Shown here one piece after another: positions 41,260 to 54,600 of a DNA stretch of 64,000 nt. Positions within the stretch are counted from its first letter, which is position 1. Each line of letters opens with the position of its first letter. The position numbers were made by a program, and so were the translations under genes. Source of the DNA: Takakia lepidozioides (Eukaryota > Streptophyta > Takakiopsida > Takakiales > Takakiaceae). The notes under the pieces are model-generated. The model saw only the letters and a list, made by a program, of their open reading frames with translations, had not been told where the DNA came from and did not search any database. Location of the stretch: the NCBI GenBank assembly GCA_030704615.1, contig CM060731.1, positions 79,650,756 through 79,714,755 on the forward strand. Reading direction: 5' to 3'.

Positions 41260-44180
41260 ACTTAATTAAAGAACGGGAAAAGAATAACCCGTTAAAAGCA
41301 AGCATGAAGCGTATTAAGGGGATACCACCCCCGTAGCCAAAGAACCTAGAAAAGAAAAAGAATTCTAGCAGGAGTCCAACTGATCTATGAAAGGATGGAA
41401 GGCAGAAATGAGAGAGGAGGACTAAAAGTCTAAATGGGCTTTAACCCTAGCCATGCGATCCTTTTGATGGCGCCAGTTCACCTCATGGTCATCATGAGCT
41501 TCAGGCAAAGGGCTTCCATGCTTCTGGGAGGTGGTCGTGCCAGGTGATTCGATAGTCCGAGATGCAGGAGCACAAAATGTCATTCTTGGCCCAAGAGAGA
41601 TCGAAATTTGCTTGATAAAGCTTCGTCTTTCTTCAAGCGGAGCACTTGCAAGCAACTGCCAACAAAGTAGACCAGGCTTTCCTCCCCTCAGTCATTAGAT
41701 CTGGATAAATATTGAACATGATCAATCTGATGCTGGGGCGTTTCCTCTCAAAAAGAAAAGAACAGTGAGAGTCCATCCAAGTCCATTCCCCTGGGTCAAA
41801 TTGTAACCTGGCAACGGGGGCCCGAAGAAACCACAGAAGGGGAGGGTCAGTAACAAGCCATTGGATTTCTCCGCCAAGGGAAGGAGTAGGATTACAGCAA
41901 CCATCAGTGATGTCAAAAACACGGATATCAAAGAGGCTATGAAGAGGGATGCTTGTCTGCTCAGTAAGGAAAGGTAATTACCCATGACATCTGCTTGGAA
42001 ACCCAGGCCGTTGACAGTGAATTGAGAAATTGAAAGCAGCAAGATGACATGAAAATGAGACCCTTGAGGGCAGCCTTTCGAGGTTGGAATAGTTTGGAAA
42101 GAGGGTCATGCGAACAGGGATGGGCCAAGGGATCGGGATACCTTGGAGGTAATCTGGTGCCAGCTGCACGAAAGCTTTAATTTTCCCACTATTAAAGCCA
42201 CTTGTTCATCAGAGATAATTCGTCCATTTTCCCAAATGTGCGAAACATAGGTGATCCCCGAACGTTCCTAGTGCGCCCAATTGGGGGAAAACTTGGCCAG
42301 GCATTCCTAATCAATATTGAGGTTGCTAAAAATCAGTTGACGGCAGGCTTCATCAAAGGATGCAGGAGAGCGGAGAGTAAGGTTACCACGGATTTTGAGC
42401 CAAGCAGACCAGATTGACCTCCAAGCTCCAGAACCAGGAGTGGAGGGGCGGCTGTCGCCTTGCATTAACCATTTGAGAGAAGCCTGTGCCATACAGAAGC
42501 CAGAGCAGAGGAAGAATTTATCAAATGAGGTTGGATGAGAATGCATTAGGGGCTGGCGCAATGCAGCAAGGCTTGAGGGATCCACTTTGCCAGGAAAGCA
42601 TTGATTTGAGCATGTGGGTCAAGGATGCCCAATCCACCATGGTGTTTGTTTTGACACAACTGCTCCCAGGCTACCAAGGTGGAAGTTGAAGAAGCACCCC
42701 AGAGAAAATTGCGCAACAAGGCCTTAACCTCATTGACAAAAGAGGGCCCAAACGCTGTGTTGTACCAATTGGAAGCTTGAAGAACCTGATTCAAAGTAAG
42801 AGCCTTCCCAGCATTGGATAACATTGCAGATCAACTCCAGTAAACCAACTTGGACTTAAGCTTGGATATGACCTTGCAGAGCCTCTGCTCCTCTGAAAGG
42901 TGAAGGCCAAACAATAACCAACACGGTGTGACTGCTACTTTGTTGAAGCTAGTTCAACCCAAGCTCAGGGCCCCAAGGATCATAGTGTAGTCTTGCAGAG
43001 GCCGAGCTTAGGACAGAAATGAGCCCCATTTATGACTTCGTCCAATTCACTTTGAGACCAGAGGCTGAATTGAAGGCCCTGCAAAACCTCTAGAGCCTTG
43101 ATAGAGTTTTCCCTGTGCTCATTATCTAGAAGCAAAGTTGTATCAGCTGCATACATGGAAACTTGAAAAGAGAGCCCGGAGGATCTATGTCAGACATATG
43201 AAGGCCCAAATGTCGTCCATTGCTGTAGCATGTGACCAAGTGCATTCGCAGCAATTAGGAACAAGAAGGGGACCAAAGGGAAGCCTTGTCGGACTGAGCG
43301 AAAAAGCGGGAAGCTTTTAGAGATACTTCCATTAACCATCATCTTGCTAGAGGCCAAGCTGAGAAGAATGGAGATCCAGGAGAGAAAGCTACCAAACCAT
43401 TTTTCATAAGAGCCCAAGCTTGCAAGAAGTTCCAATTGATGTTATCAAAGGCTTTTCAAAGTCGAACATCAACATGACCAAAGGCTAACCCTCAATTTTC
43501 GCCTTGTGTAAGGCTTCATTGAGAAAAAGCGAAAAATCAAAAAAGCAAATTATCGAGTATCATTTGATATTTAAGAAAACCAGATTGCTCAGGTCTACTC
43601 ATTTTGGCAGTAGAGACTGCAGACGAAGAGCCAGAGTCTTGGCAATGATTTTGTAAGAAGAGTTAAGAAGGGTGATCGGTCGGTAATTGGTGATAAGATC
43701 TCTATCCCCTTTCTTTTAAATCAAGGTGATAAAACCTAATTAGGACATCTGCGAGGGCATGATCCCAAGAGAAAGACTATCATTAGCCATTTGGAGAAAA
43801 TCGTCACCAGCCACAAAGAAGCGAAGAATTCAATAGGAATCCTATCAAGACCAAGAGCTTTTCCAAAGCTAAGACTACGAACCCCTTGACCCAACTCTTC
43901 CTTAGTGAAAAGGAGCATTAAGCAAGGCAATATCGTGATCAGAGAGCCTGCATGGGATAGCAGAGAGGGCCATATCTTGATCTTGTAGGAGAGAAGGGGA
44001 AGTGAGAGGATTACTGCAGCAGACGAGGGCATGACTTTCGGAACATAGGAAGGGATTCGTTGAGGGCTACGGGGGGAACCTAGATTTGAAAGCCCTGAGC
44101 GGAAGAATTTGAATTTGGGCCTTTTGTCAGGAGGCAGCAGGGAGGAGGCCCAACAGAGCCTTGGAGGTGGAGAGACGGGC
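41260..44180 (-). mobile_element. L1-like LINE, RT and C-terminal part, decayed
   Basis: Minus-strand pieces in order are LSFGKALGLDRIPIEFFASLW (about 43870-43800), the RPITLLN region near 43690, FPLFRSVRQGFPLVPFLFLIAANALGHML (about 43330-43230), MYAADTTLLL (about 43160-43130) and GKALTLNQVLQASNWYNTAFGPSF, RNFLWGASST, GGLGILDPHAQINAFLAKWI (about 42820-42600). Farther left is an L1-type C-terminal region to about 41260. The catalytic YADD reads YAAD, so one metal ligand is lost, and stops are frequent. No EN was identified. Confidence 0.82.
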
Positions 44181-45696
44181 CTGAAAGCATTAGAGATATC
44201 AGGGTGACCAAGCCACGTTGAAGACCCACAGAGTCAATACAGGAACACTGGGAGCGATTCACTTGTGAGGGCGACACGTTACGTGGAGCTATCCGTATGA
44301 AGAGGCGTCATAATAACAAGAAACTGAGGAGAAGATACAACATGAGGAGAAACATCGATAGATGGGAGAACTTTCCGAGGAAGCAACGCGCCGAGTCCAT
44401 GATCAGGACATGGATATATCATTCAGATAGATGAAGAGGGGCAGCTGAGTATGGTGGTCCTAGGTATTTGTGGATACTGGCATTTTTCAGTCATTAGTTA
44501 GGATTTTAGTCATTGATTAGTTTTGTATTTGGTCAGTACCATGTTCATTAGTGTCGCATGCTGATGCTAATAGTGTTGACAATGTTGCCCTAATGGATGA
44601 TGACATATGGTCTGCCTTGGCCCTTGACAATTTCGAACACTGCGCCCAACTCGCACCATCTTGGCTTTCACTAACTGTCACACTAATAATTAGGCCATTA
44701 ATCGGTCGTGCATTTGCCAAGACGACGTGCCCCTACTGTTTTGCCCTAATTTGAATTTCTCCTTAATACCACACGGAAAGTTTTTTCTGTCACCTTCTCA
44801 TCCAATTCAAAGTTTTTCCAATTTAAGGCGCAAGCGCGAGATTCAAAAAGTAGCGACGGATGAATGAGAAATGGTAGATTCTGAACCGGAGCAGTGACCG
44901 CGGATCAGAAATGGCCTGTAGAAACCTGTAATAGATCGACACGTGTTGGAACCGGAAGAACTGGTTACCGTTGTGCCAAGAGAGCGCGCTCAGTGGCCGC
45001 GCAGACAGACATTCCTGTCGATGCAGACAGAGATCCATCAGAGCAGGGCTGGGCAGGGCACGACAGGGCGCACGAGGGGTTTGTCAGCTGTGGAATGCAG
45101 AATGCAGCAGGCTGTCTTTACTGATGAGTGCGTGCGGGGAAAGGGGCAAGAAGCGAATGAAGGGGAGTCGTGTGCCAATGCAACTTTCTTGTTGACAGAA
45201 TGAAAGAAGGCGGGAGAATTTCTTTGTATGTTCACCATCTTGTTTTGGAAGCCAGTGGCCCTCTAACAGTTTCGGGCCGCCAGACTCACCAGCGTTGTCA
45301 TTTCCGTGGCGTTCTGGTCGAGACGCAGTATTCACTAGTCGTAAAGTTCAGTACTGTGATGGCATACTGTAATTAGAGTCTTTGTCTCTCGAAAGTAAGG
45401 ACTGCGGATCTTTTGTTTTGATATTGGTTGGTGAAGAAGGTTTTAGTATGGACGGTAAGGTTCAAGCTCACCAAAATTTGAAGTTTTCGGTTGTAGATCT
45501 GGCTTGTTCGTCCTGGCGTAATAGTTGAGGACAACGACGAAGGGACCAGTCATTGTTAGACAGTACGTAGCAGAGGTTATAAGCACGGTAGCATAAATCC
45601 TAAGCTGTCTCAATTTCTGAAATTTCCAAAATTTCATGTTACCAATTGGTGTTGCTTGCAAAAGGGTGAGAAAGAAGGAGAGAGATCGACGTATTG
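44181..45696. other. Intergenic region upstream of the kinesin gene
   Basis: No recognised gene. Small frames at 44551-44754 and 44894-45203 overlap frames on the other strand and carry no domain. The segment from about 45300 to 45696 should contain the kinesin promoter and 5' UTR; no clear TATA box was picked out. Confidence 0.4.
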
Positions 45697-48600
45697 ATGA
45701 TGGCAAAAGGAATGTCTTCCCTTCTTTTCTTCACGAAAAACTCGCCAAAGAAATCAGCTCAAGAACATAATGACGGAAACTCTTCACATGAGGGGAATGA
45801 ATCATCACTCTCGTCTTCTTCAGCATGCCATCCTTTCTGTCCCATACCAGAGGCGGCTCACAATCCTATGACTGAGAACCCTGATTCCTCACCGCCCACA
45901 GTGAAGGCAGAATCATCCTCTTCTCGAGGGAAGAAGCGAGGTTCATCTGGGTATGCGTTATCAGAGAATGTGGAGGGTAACAGTTCGGCTTCAGGAACCC
46001 CGGAAAGGAATCCGCTTTCTTCTTCAGGTCAATCGGGAGGGCCTGCAAAGACTAAGGCCAAGTACACCTGGCAATATCGGTACCTGTCGTCTTCTGGACT
46101 GGATGTGATGGGATCATCTGGCCTCAAGCACTCTCCATCATCACGTACTCTGCAGGATAGTAATAGCGCGGATTCAGCCACTAGTGTACCCACATCCCCC
46201 AAGAACCTCCGTCAATCAGCCTCTACCGCTGAGGTTCACAGGGAAGCATGGAATGGGAGTAGAATAGTTCACGCAGGAGCCATCAAGGCCGGAGGAGATA
46301 ACGTTCATGGAACTCCGCGTGCTCTTAGAGTTGGACAAGGAAAGGGACCCATTGATACAGATGGTGGACCATTTTCTCGGGGGAGTTTCAATGGCCCACA
46401 CAAGTCAGCTGCAACTCCTAGTAGGACTGTGACCCGTTCGCTGAAGTCTGGTTGGTCGTCGTCCAGTGCGAGTTTAGCAGGCGCGGGGCCCTCAGGCACA
46501 CGGGCTATGGGGTCTACGGGAACCGTAGGGAGATCCATGGCGTTGATGCAGCATGCTAGCCAGCACAGTAATGAGCAGCATTTTGATCTCGAGGAGGACC
46601 CATCTTTTTGGCAGGACCATAATGTGCAGGTTGGTTGTTCGGTCCACTAATAATAGGTTCTCGGTTCTATCACTTTGGCATTCTCCTGGACAAATTTGTG
46701 ATTGTGAAGTCAAATCTATTAATATAGTATCAGGTGAGGTTACAGTGCATGAAGCTACACATGTAGACAAATAGCTCAATGCTGTATTCTTGCATGTACA
46801 TCTCCTGCAGGTGATCATACGCACCCGGCCAATCAGTAGCTCTGAAATCGCAGCACAAGGTTTCAGCAGATGTGTGAAGCAAGAAAACGCTCACACTGTC
46901 ACTTGGCTTGGCCAGCCGGAGTCAAGATTCACATTTGACCATGTGGTGGGTGAAGTGGTTAGCCAGGTATGGCATGGAAAGTTTCTGTGAACGAACTGTT
47001 GAGTTGCCTGTCTTGGCCAAGCACCAAAGCTCTATGCAACCTGATTGAAACACCAGGAGTTGCCATAGCTGCCATTGTGGATATCCAGGAGTTGTCGAGC
47101 AACACAAATAAAGCTTTACACTGCTTTTGTAGGAAGCATCTGAAAGAAAGAGGAAGAAGGAACTTTGTAGCATCTATGGAAAGCCAAAAGAGTTTACGGG
47201 CAAGAATGTATAACAAAGAGATAAAGCACTACAATGCAAGCCTAAGTTGCTGCAAGAAGATGGAGTGCCTCACAAGGATAAAGCTGTAAAGCATTTCTGG
47301 TCAATGCGGCACCAGTCTCTGAAGAGAAGCCATGGTCTGAGCTGGAAAGAATGCGGTTGCTCTTGTGAGTGCAGGACAAGCTGTTCAGAGTGGCAGGATT
47401 GCCCATGGTGGACAACTGTATGGCTGGCTACAATAGCTGCATGTTTGCTTATGGCCAGGTTGGCGATTGACCTCATTTGCGGGGGAATTTTGGGGTGATG
47501 GGCTGTTGCTATCTACTCTACTTATCCCCACACACGCTGCTTTACATGTGTGAAGGAAGATGATTGAGCAGACTTGTCACCATTCTTACTGCTTGCCATA
47601 GTCCTCAAAGATCCCTGCTGTTCCCCACTGTTTCGTTGCTGTCTATCTAAGTTGAAAAGAGGTCCAGGTGGACAATGAGGGAATTTGTTTGAGGGTGTGA
47701 CAGACAGGAAGTGGAAAAACTCACACAATGCTTGGAGACGTTGTTGATCTTGATCACAAACTCAGTGACAACCGAGGCATGACCCCGCGTGTGTTTGAGT
47801 GCCTTTTTAAAAAAATCTGCTTGGTATGTCTAGGTATCCTCGGCGCAGTAGGGAGTTCTTTATGATGTTATTGTGGGTTATGCATTTCCCTCCTGCCTCC
47901 CTCTCCAAGAAAGTAGAGACAAAGTACCATTTCTTCTTGTCCTATTCCTGCATACTATGGAGCCCAAGGCAGATGTCTATAGAGACTCTCGACCAGTCTT
48001 TGACAGACACTTTCAGCTTTGAAGACCCAAAGTGCCTGGCAGCCTACCTGCATGAGGCACTTTTTTATTGGTTGTTTGTTTGATGGTGGTTGTTCTACTT
48101 TGTCCCATAGGGCCCTTTGGGGCCCCCTTTTGGATGTAATAACATTTTCCCTTTTTCTTTCCATCTGGCGCAAACCCCGCACCCCAGCTTCTGACTGAAA
48201 TGGATTCTGCAGTGCCTAGAGTAATAAGATGATAAGCCATGCTCTCTTTGCCCACCACAACCCCCACACTGCTTGGCCTCTTCAAAGGTTTCTTGATTTG
48301 CATGTGAGCACTTGAGAGGTTTGTGCAACAGTTCTGCTCTCTGCTGTGGTCTGTGGTCCACAAGATCAGTAATTATGCACATTTCAATCACGTGTAGTGC
48401 AGTAGACTCTCAGTTGCGGGTAAATTTTGCTGGCTTTTTCTGTTTCGTTTCACAAACTTGTATCAGAGGATGTCTGTATGAAGGTAGAATATGAAGGCAC
48501 AGGACAAGGAGCATTTCATTTAGTAATGCCCATTTCCTGTGTGGTGTTGGTATTGGGATGAAATGCACCAGGAGACCTAACAATGTACAATTAGAGATCA

Positions 48601-51600
48601 TTGAAGCAAATCCTGGTGAAATGGCAGGAAGAAGGAGCGCGAAACCATGAGCATTTAAAGTACACATGCAAGTGCTCCTTTTTGGAGATCTACAATGAGC
48701 AGATCATTGACCTACTAGAGCCATTTTCTACCAACTTGCAGGTATTTACACCACCGTGATGTTGAAGTTGCTCATGATGGATTGCTCATTCTGAGTTTCG
48801 GGTGTGGAATGTGAGAAATCCCAGTACTTTCATAAACCCAAAAGCCTTTGTAAACCAAGAAATACCGACCCAGACTGGTCATCAAGCAGACAACTGTAGT
48901 GCAGCTAAACATTGACGAGTGGCCAGGCTAACCACCTTCTAAGGAAAACCTGCCACACTAGGAGGATACAAGGGGCAGACGCCATGCAGCACAAGTCCTT
49001 ATCTGGGGATTTCTGTGGACAATTTAAAGTAACGTTTCTTTCTCTTCTCCTTTGTCCCATGGGTGTACACTCTTTGTTCTGTGACTGGTGCTGGTACATC
49101 TCTTGCCAAATTGGGGACTAGAACTAGAGCACCGCTGCTGATCTACGCATTGAGCTTTCCAGGATGATGTCTATACTAGCTGGTACATGCAAAACGAAAT
49201 TGGCATTTGCTATGTGCAAGCATTATGGTATTTTTATGCTGAGTTTCTCTAGCCCTATATTTGTTTGGAACAATCTGTTTGAGGGCATGCCATAGCCACC
49301 ATTTGGCAGGAATGGTCACTGGTATATACTGCCACTCTTTTGTGGATGTTTTAAGCTTTTTGTCTTATGTGTTTGGCAACTGCAAGCAAAGTGGGGTAGA
49401 AGTATATGTATTGTCGAGTACACTAATGGGATTTTCTGATAAGTTGATTATTTGAGAGCCTATTGATTGTATTTATCCTTTGGCTCCCTGTCAAACAGAT
49501 GCGCGAGGATATGAAAAAGGGAGTGTATGTCGAAAATCTCTCCGAGGTTGAGGTGCAATGTGTTCAAGATGTTGTCCATCTCCTCCTCCTGGTAATATTT
49601 CACCATCTGTGTTATGAAATGTACTACAGTTCATGCAGCGGTGAGAGTTAATGTGGAAGAATAATTCTCTAATTATTAGGTTTCTTGGAGGCATGTTGTG
49701 CAGTGATATTTGAAAGGAAGGAAAAGTATTTTAGAATGTCAATGGTAAGCTCAAAGAGCTTATGGGACAAAAGAAAGAATGATCCAAGAAAGACTGGGGC
49801 ACTCAATAAGCAACCTGAAAACAACTATAAAACCAGGGATTCTCTAAGGTGGGAGTGCCTCAAGAAATGAAATGGTACTTTTATAACATTGGCGGGAAGC
49901 GCAAATAGCTTGTGGGACAAGATGAAGAAAGAAACAAGAAAGAGGAAGGGCTGCAAACAGACCAAAAGCACTAAAGCTCAAGGAATTGTGTAAGAGTCAA
50001 GGCTTCATGCAGGTAAGCTACCAAGCATTTCTGATCCTTGTAATGGAAGACCTCCATGAGAGATTGGGTATCCCGGAATAGACAATTGAAACTCCCATGG
50101 ATCTCGTAGTATAGAGGGCAGTGAAAGAAGGAATGTTCTTCACTTTCAATTTCTCAGTAGTTTATGCAAGCGGGGCATAGTCTATCTTCATGTTGCATAA
50201 TTTCCCACCTAGACTGTTGGAGCCCATTCTGAACCTCCCCAATGCCCTTAGAAATGAAATGAAATGAAATGGTACTTTATAACATCCAGGGAAGCTGAAA
50301 CAGCTGAGGGGGAAGGAAAGTAGAGAACAACAGAAGTGGGATACCAACAACCAGCCCCCACAACCAGAACACTACAGTTCCAATTGAAGAGATTCTCTAA
50401 GGTGGAGAGTCTGTTGTAGCTATGTTGCAAGGCATCTCTGGTCCTTGGAACACCTCTATTAGGGATTAGTATCTCTAAATAAGCAAAGATAGTGGCCCTG
50501 GATTTTGTAACTGAGAGGACGGTGAAAAAAGGAAAGTTCTTGAGTCTTATTCTCCAGCCTGTCTTGTCTAACAAGTTGGTCGGCACACCACAGCTTCTGC
50601 CATGTGCCAGTCTCTATCTACAGGCTTTGTGAGCCCACCCTGAATCAACCCAATGCCTGTAGAGACAGGGAGACAGAGGTGGGCTGTAAGATTCCATCCG
50701 GCAGAGGATGAGTAAGGTTCCAGGTCCAGTGGAGGGAAGTCCCTTCAGCTCTTGCCCAATGAGTCTGTTCCTGCTGATTTCAAGACGTTCTGGAAAGACA
50801 TGAAATGAAATGAAATGAAATGGTACTTCATAACGTCTGCGGAAAGCTCAAAGAGCTTACGGGACAAACTGGAAAAACATGAGAGGAAACAAAACCAGAG
50901 CCAAAAAAAAGCCCAAAAGCAACTACTGCTGAAGGGGATGTCTAAGGGTCAGGGCCTGGTGCAGGTAAGCTGCCAAGCATTTTTGATCCTCATAGTGGAA
51001 GACTTCAGTGTGAGTTCCACAGAATAGACACAGGAATCTCCAACAAATCTCATAATATAGAGGGCAATAAAAGAAGAAATGAAATGAAATGAAATGGTAC
51101 TTGAGTTCCATAAGCAGAACACTTAATTTGTTGGGCACTTATGTGAAATCCCATGTTCCTTACACACAATTGGCAGCATTGAGGGAGGAGCTCAAGCAAG
51201 AGTTTGAGGCAAGAATTGCCACTGAGTGTGCGAAGAAGGTGGATGTGGAGGCTAACCATAGGTTGCAGAAAGAGTTGGAGGACACTCAATCTGCTCTACA
51301 GCTTGCAAAGGGAAACCTGATTGAAGCAGGTCTGGAGCAGGAGAAGTTACATGAAGTGCACAAGCAGCAGTTCTGTGGAAAGCTCTAAGAGCTTATGGGA
51401 CAAGAGGAAGCAATAAACAAGAAATGAAATGAAATGAAATGAAATGGTGCTTTATATCGTCTGCGGAAAGCTCATAGAGCTTATGGGACAAAATGGAAGA
51501 AAACATGAGAGAGGAAACAAAACCAGAGCCAAAAATAAAAACTGTTGCTCGAGAAAGAAAGGAAATGAAATGGTACCGCACACCATTTGTGGGAAGCTCA

Positions 51601-54600
51601 AAGAGCTTGAGGGCCCCCAAGCAACTAAAGCTCAAGTGATTGTCTAAGAGTCAATGCTTCATGCAGGTAAGCTGCCAAGCATTCCTGATCCTCGTAATGG
51701 CAGAGAGAGGGTGTTAGAAGTCAGCTCAGATTTAGTTAGCTAGGGTTCTGTTAGGGTTTTTTGACGGCTAGGGATAGTTCTACCAGAAGGTACCAGCCAC
51801 CAGAGGTTACTAGAGAACTCACGTAGGATTTAAGGGAAAGGCTGAGGCAATGCCCAGCACTTCTTCTAGCATTTTGGATGTGCTATCCTAGTAGATTGCA
51901 GAGAGAGGAGGAGGAGAAGTCCAGCATCTACTTTTGTAAGTTCTTTTCTTTTGCAGTAAGGAGCATTCTTAGCATTCTTGTTAGGACTGACACTTCTTGT
52001 TAGTACTAACTCTTTGGTTGGTTTAGGCGTCAGTTTTTGTACTGCTGCTTGTGCTAGAAGCTATCTGTCAATATCTCTAGGAGGTAGAGGACAGGTCTAG
52101 TTTCCAACATAGGGGACCTCCACAAGCAGCCCAAAAGCAACTATTGCTCAAGGGATTGTCTAAGAGTCAAAGCCTCATGCAGGTAAGCTGTCAAGCATTT
52201 CTGATCCTCGTATGAAAGACCTCTGTGAGATATTGGATTTCACGGAAAAGACAATTGAATCTTTCATGGATCTCAGAGTAGAAAGGACAGTGAAAGAAGA
52301 AATGTTCTTCACTTTCGATTTCCCTGGTATTCCCAGTGCAAGCTAAACTATTAGGTGGTCTTCAGGAGGCAGGTTGTCCCACCTAGCCTGTGGGGCCCAC
52401 ACTGAACCTCTTCAATGCCCTTAGAAGAGAGGGAGATAGAGCTGCAGACAGGAAATGACATGGTACTTTATGACGTCCATCGGAAGCTCAAAGAGCAGAA
52501 ATGAAATGAAGTGGTACTTTATAATGTCATAAGCTCACAGAGCAGAGAGAGGGGCCACAAAAGAAGGAGTTGAAGGAACCCAAAATAAGAACTGTGTCAG
52601 ACTTGGTTAGTCCATGCTCCTGGATGCGGGTCTGCTTTCAAGGACATCCAGTCTTCAAAGGATGAGCAGTCTTTGAAGTGAAGAAAGTATCTCCCTCTGC
52701 TGTTTTTGTATACTAGCAAGACATGGAGGTGTTATGAGGCTGCATCTCATGGACCTAGAGCATACTAAACTATGGGAATATAGGGTGTGGTAAGGAGAGT
52801 GTCATCTTACATGTTTCTGCATGGAGTCTCAGGGGGCTTCCAACAGGAGAGTGGCCACCACCAATATGAACTGCGAGAGCAGTCGTGCACATAGTGTGTT
52901 TACTTGCATCATCGAAAGCAAGGTTTACTTTCCTCTCCAGGCAACATCATCTAAGTTTCATCTTTCCTTGCCATGTCATTAGTTTCCATTCAGTCTCTTA
53001 CTGTTTAAGAGCATGTCATCACAATTTGTCTGAGAGATTCTTAGAAATGGATAAACTGTGCCTCTTATTCTCTAAATCTTCTTATTCTACGTGCAGTGGG
53101 AACGTGATTCTATGATGAACACTCGATTTGGACGATTGAATCTAGTGGATCTCGCAGGATCCGAAAGGTGTACCAATGATCATCCTTCTCCTTGTGATTA
53201 CGTCCATTATAGATACTGTTTGTCACTGACTAGAATGTATTCATAAGATGTTTGCCGTAGCCTTTTGTGTCACTGACTAGAGTGGGAACATAGAAGGGGT
53301 CGACATGAATACACATGACGATCCTAACTGCTATGTTGGATGCTCAAAGCGGACAGGCAGAAGGCCTCAGGTGCTGAAGGCGAGCGATTGAAAGAAGCTG
53401 CCAACATCAACAAATCTCTTTCAACTCTTGGGTAATTCCAAACTTAGTAATGATACACACTATATACGGAGGACAGAAATATTATAGACAAAGGAATAAA
53501 GGGATCAAGAAAGAATGGAAATGAAATAAGAACTAGAAATGGTCCTTTATAACGTCTGCGGGAAGCTCAAGGAGCTCATGGGACGAGAGGAAGGAAATGA
53601 AACGAAATGAAATGATACTTTATAACGTCCGCAGAAAGCTCAAAGAGCTTATGGGACAAGGAAGAAAACAAAAATAAAGAGAGACCTGACAGTAGTTTTG
53701 ACCGCAAATCTTACAGTAGAGAGGACAGTGAAAGAAGATTATTCACTGTCAATCTCCCGTCTGTCATCTCTATCGTAAGTAGTGGCACAAGTGGCACGCT
53801 ACATGTTGTCCATCTACCAATCTCTATCTGCAATCTTTGAAAAGATAGTAGTACCTCCCACGTATGTCATAATATACAGGACAGGAAAAGAAGTGGTGCG
53901 CTGTATCCACTTCCTCGAATGTGCATACTGTGTAGATTGGAACGTCCTGTGTTTTATCTCAAGACCATTTCCCCGTGTCAATCAGCAACCTATGAGAGCC
54001 ATCTCGGAAGACACCGAGGGTCGCATGAGGACTGGGTATGATTATCCGACTATCCCTGATTTCGAAAAAGATGTCCCTGTAGTATCTGAGACTGGTGGTG
54101 AGTTGTCTGGGCCCATGTTTTTTGCACGTAAACCTTGTTGAGATCTTCTCGAATCAGCCTGTTGCTCTCATTCTTCATAAGTATGACCTCTGGTGGTGGG
54201 TTGAAAGGAGGGAGGTAGTGGCATTGAGATTGTAGTGTGCGAGGGATTTTCTCAGGTGGTAGTACCACCAGCATTTTGATTCCTTTCTCAGATAAATGTT
54301 GAGTTGTGGACAGTGGCCTCGCCGGAAGCCAGTCCTCCAGATCCAAAGAAGGAAGATGATACTCCTCATACTTGAGAGCTTCAGTGTCAAATTCAGCATC
54401 CAGCTTTGCCCTTTACCCCTCCATGAGTCCTGATGAATTCTTCCAAGGTGTCCATGTTGTGTCCAAAGAGCATAGGTGAGAGTGGGCATCCTTGTTTGAC
54501 TCTGCTGTCACTTTACACCTCCTCTGAAGCCGTCAGCTGTCATAACGTCATAACTCTCCCAACAATACTCACATAATATTTGGATAGCCAAGAGGATGTC

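Noticed and set aside
44894-45203. Overlapping Arg/Gly/Gln-rich frames upstream of the kinesin
   Set aside because: Three plus frames and two minus frames are open together, which indicates base composition rather than coding.
51089-51388. Coiled-coil frame as an ordinary kinesin exon
   Set aside because: It lies between motor exons 6 and 7, whose phases (0/0) and sequence join directly (VVHLLLL to [13 protein letters not shown]). Including it would split the motor domain.
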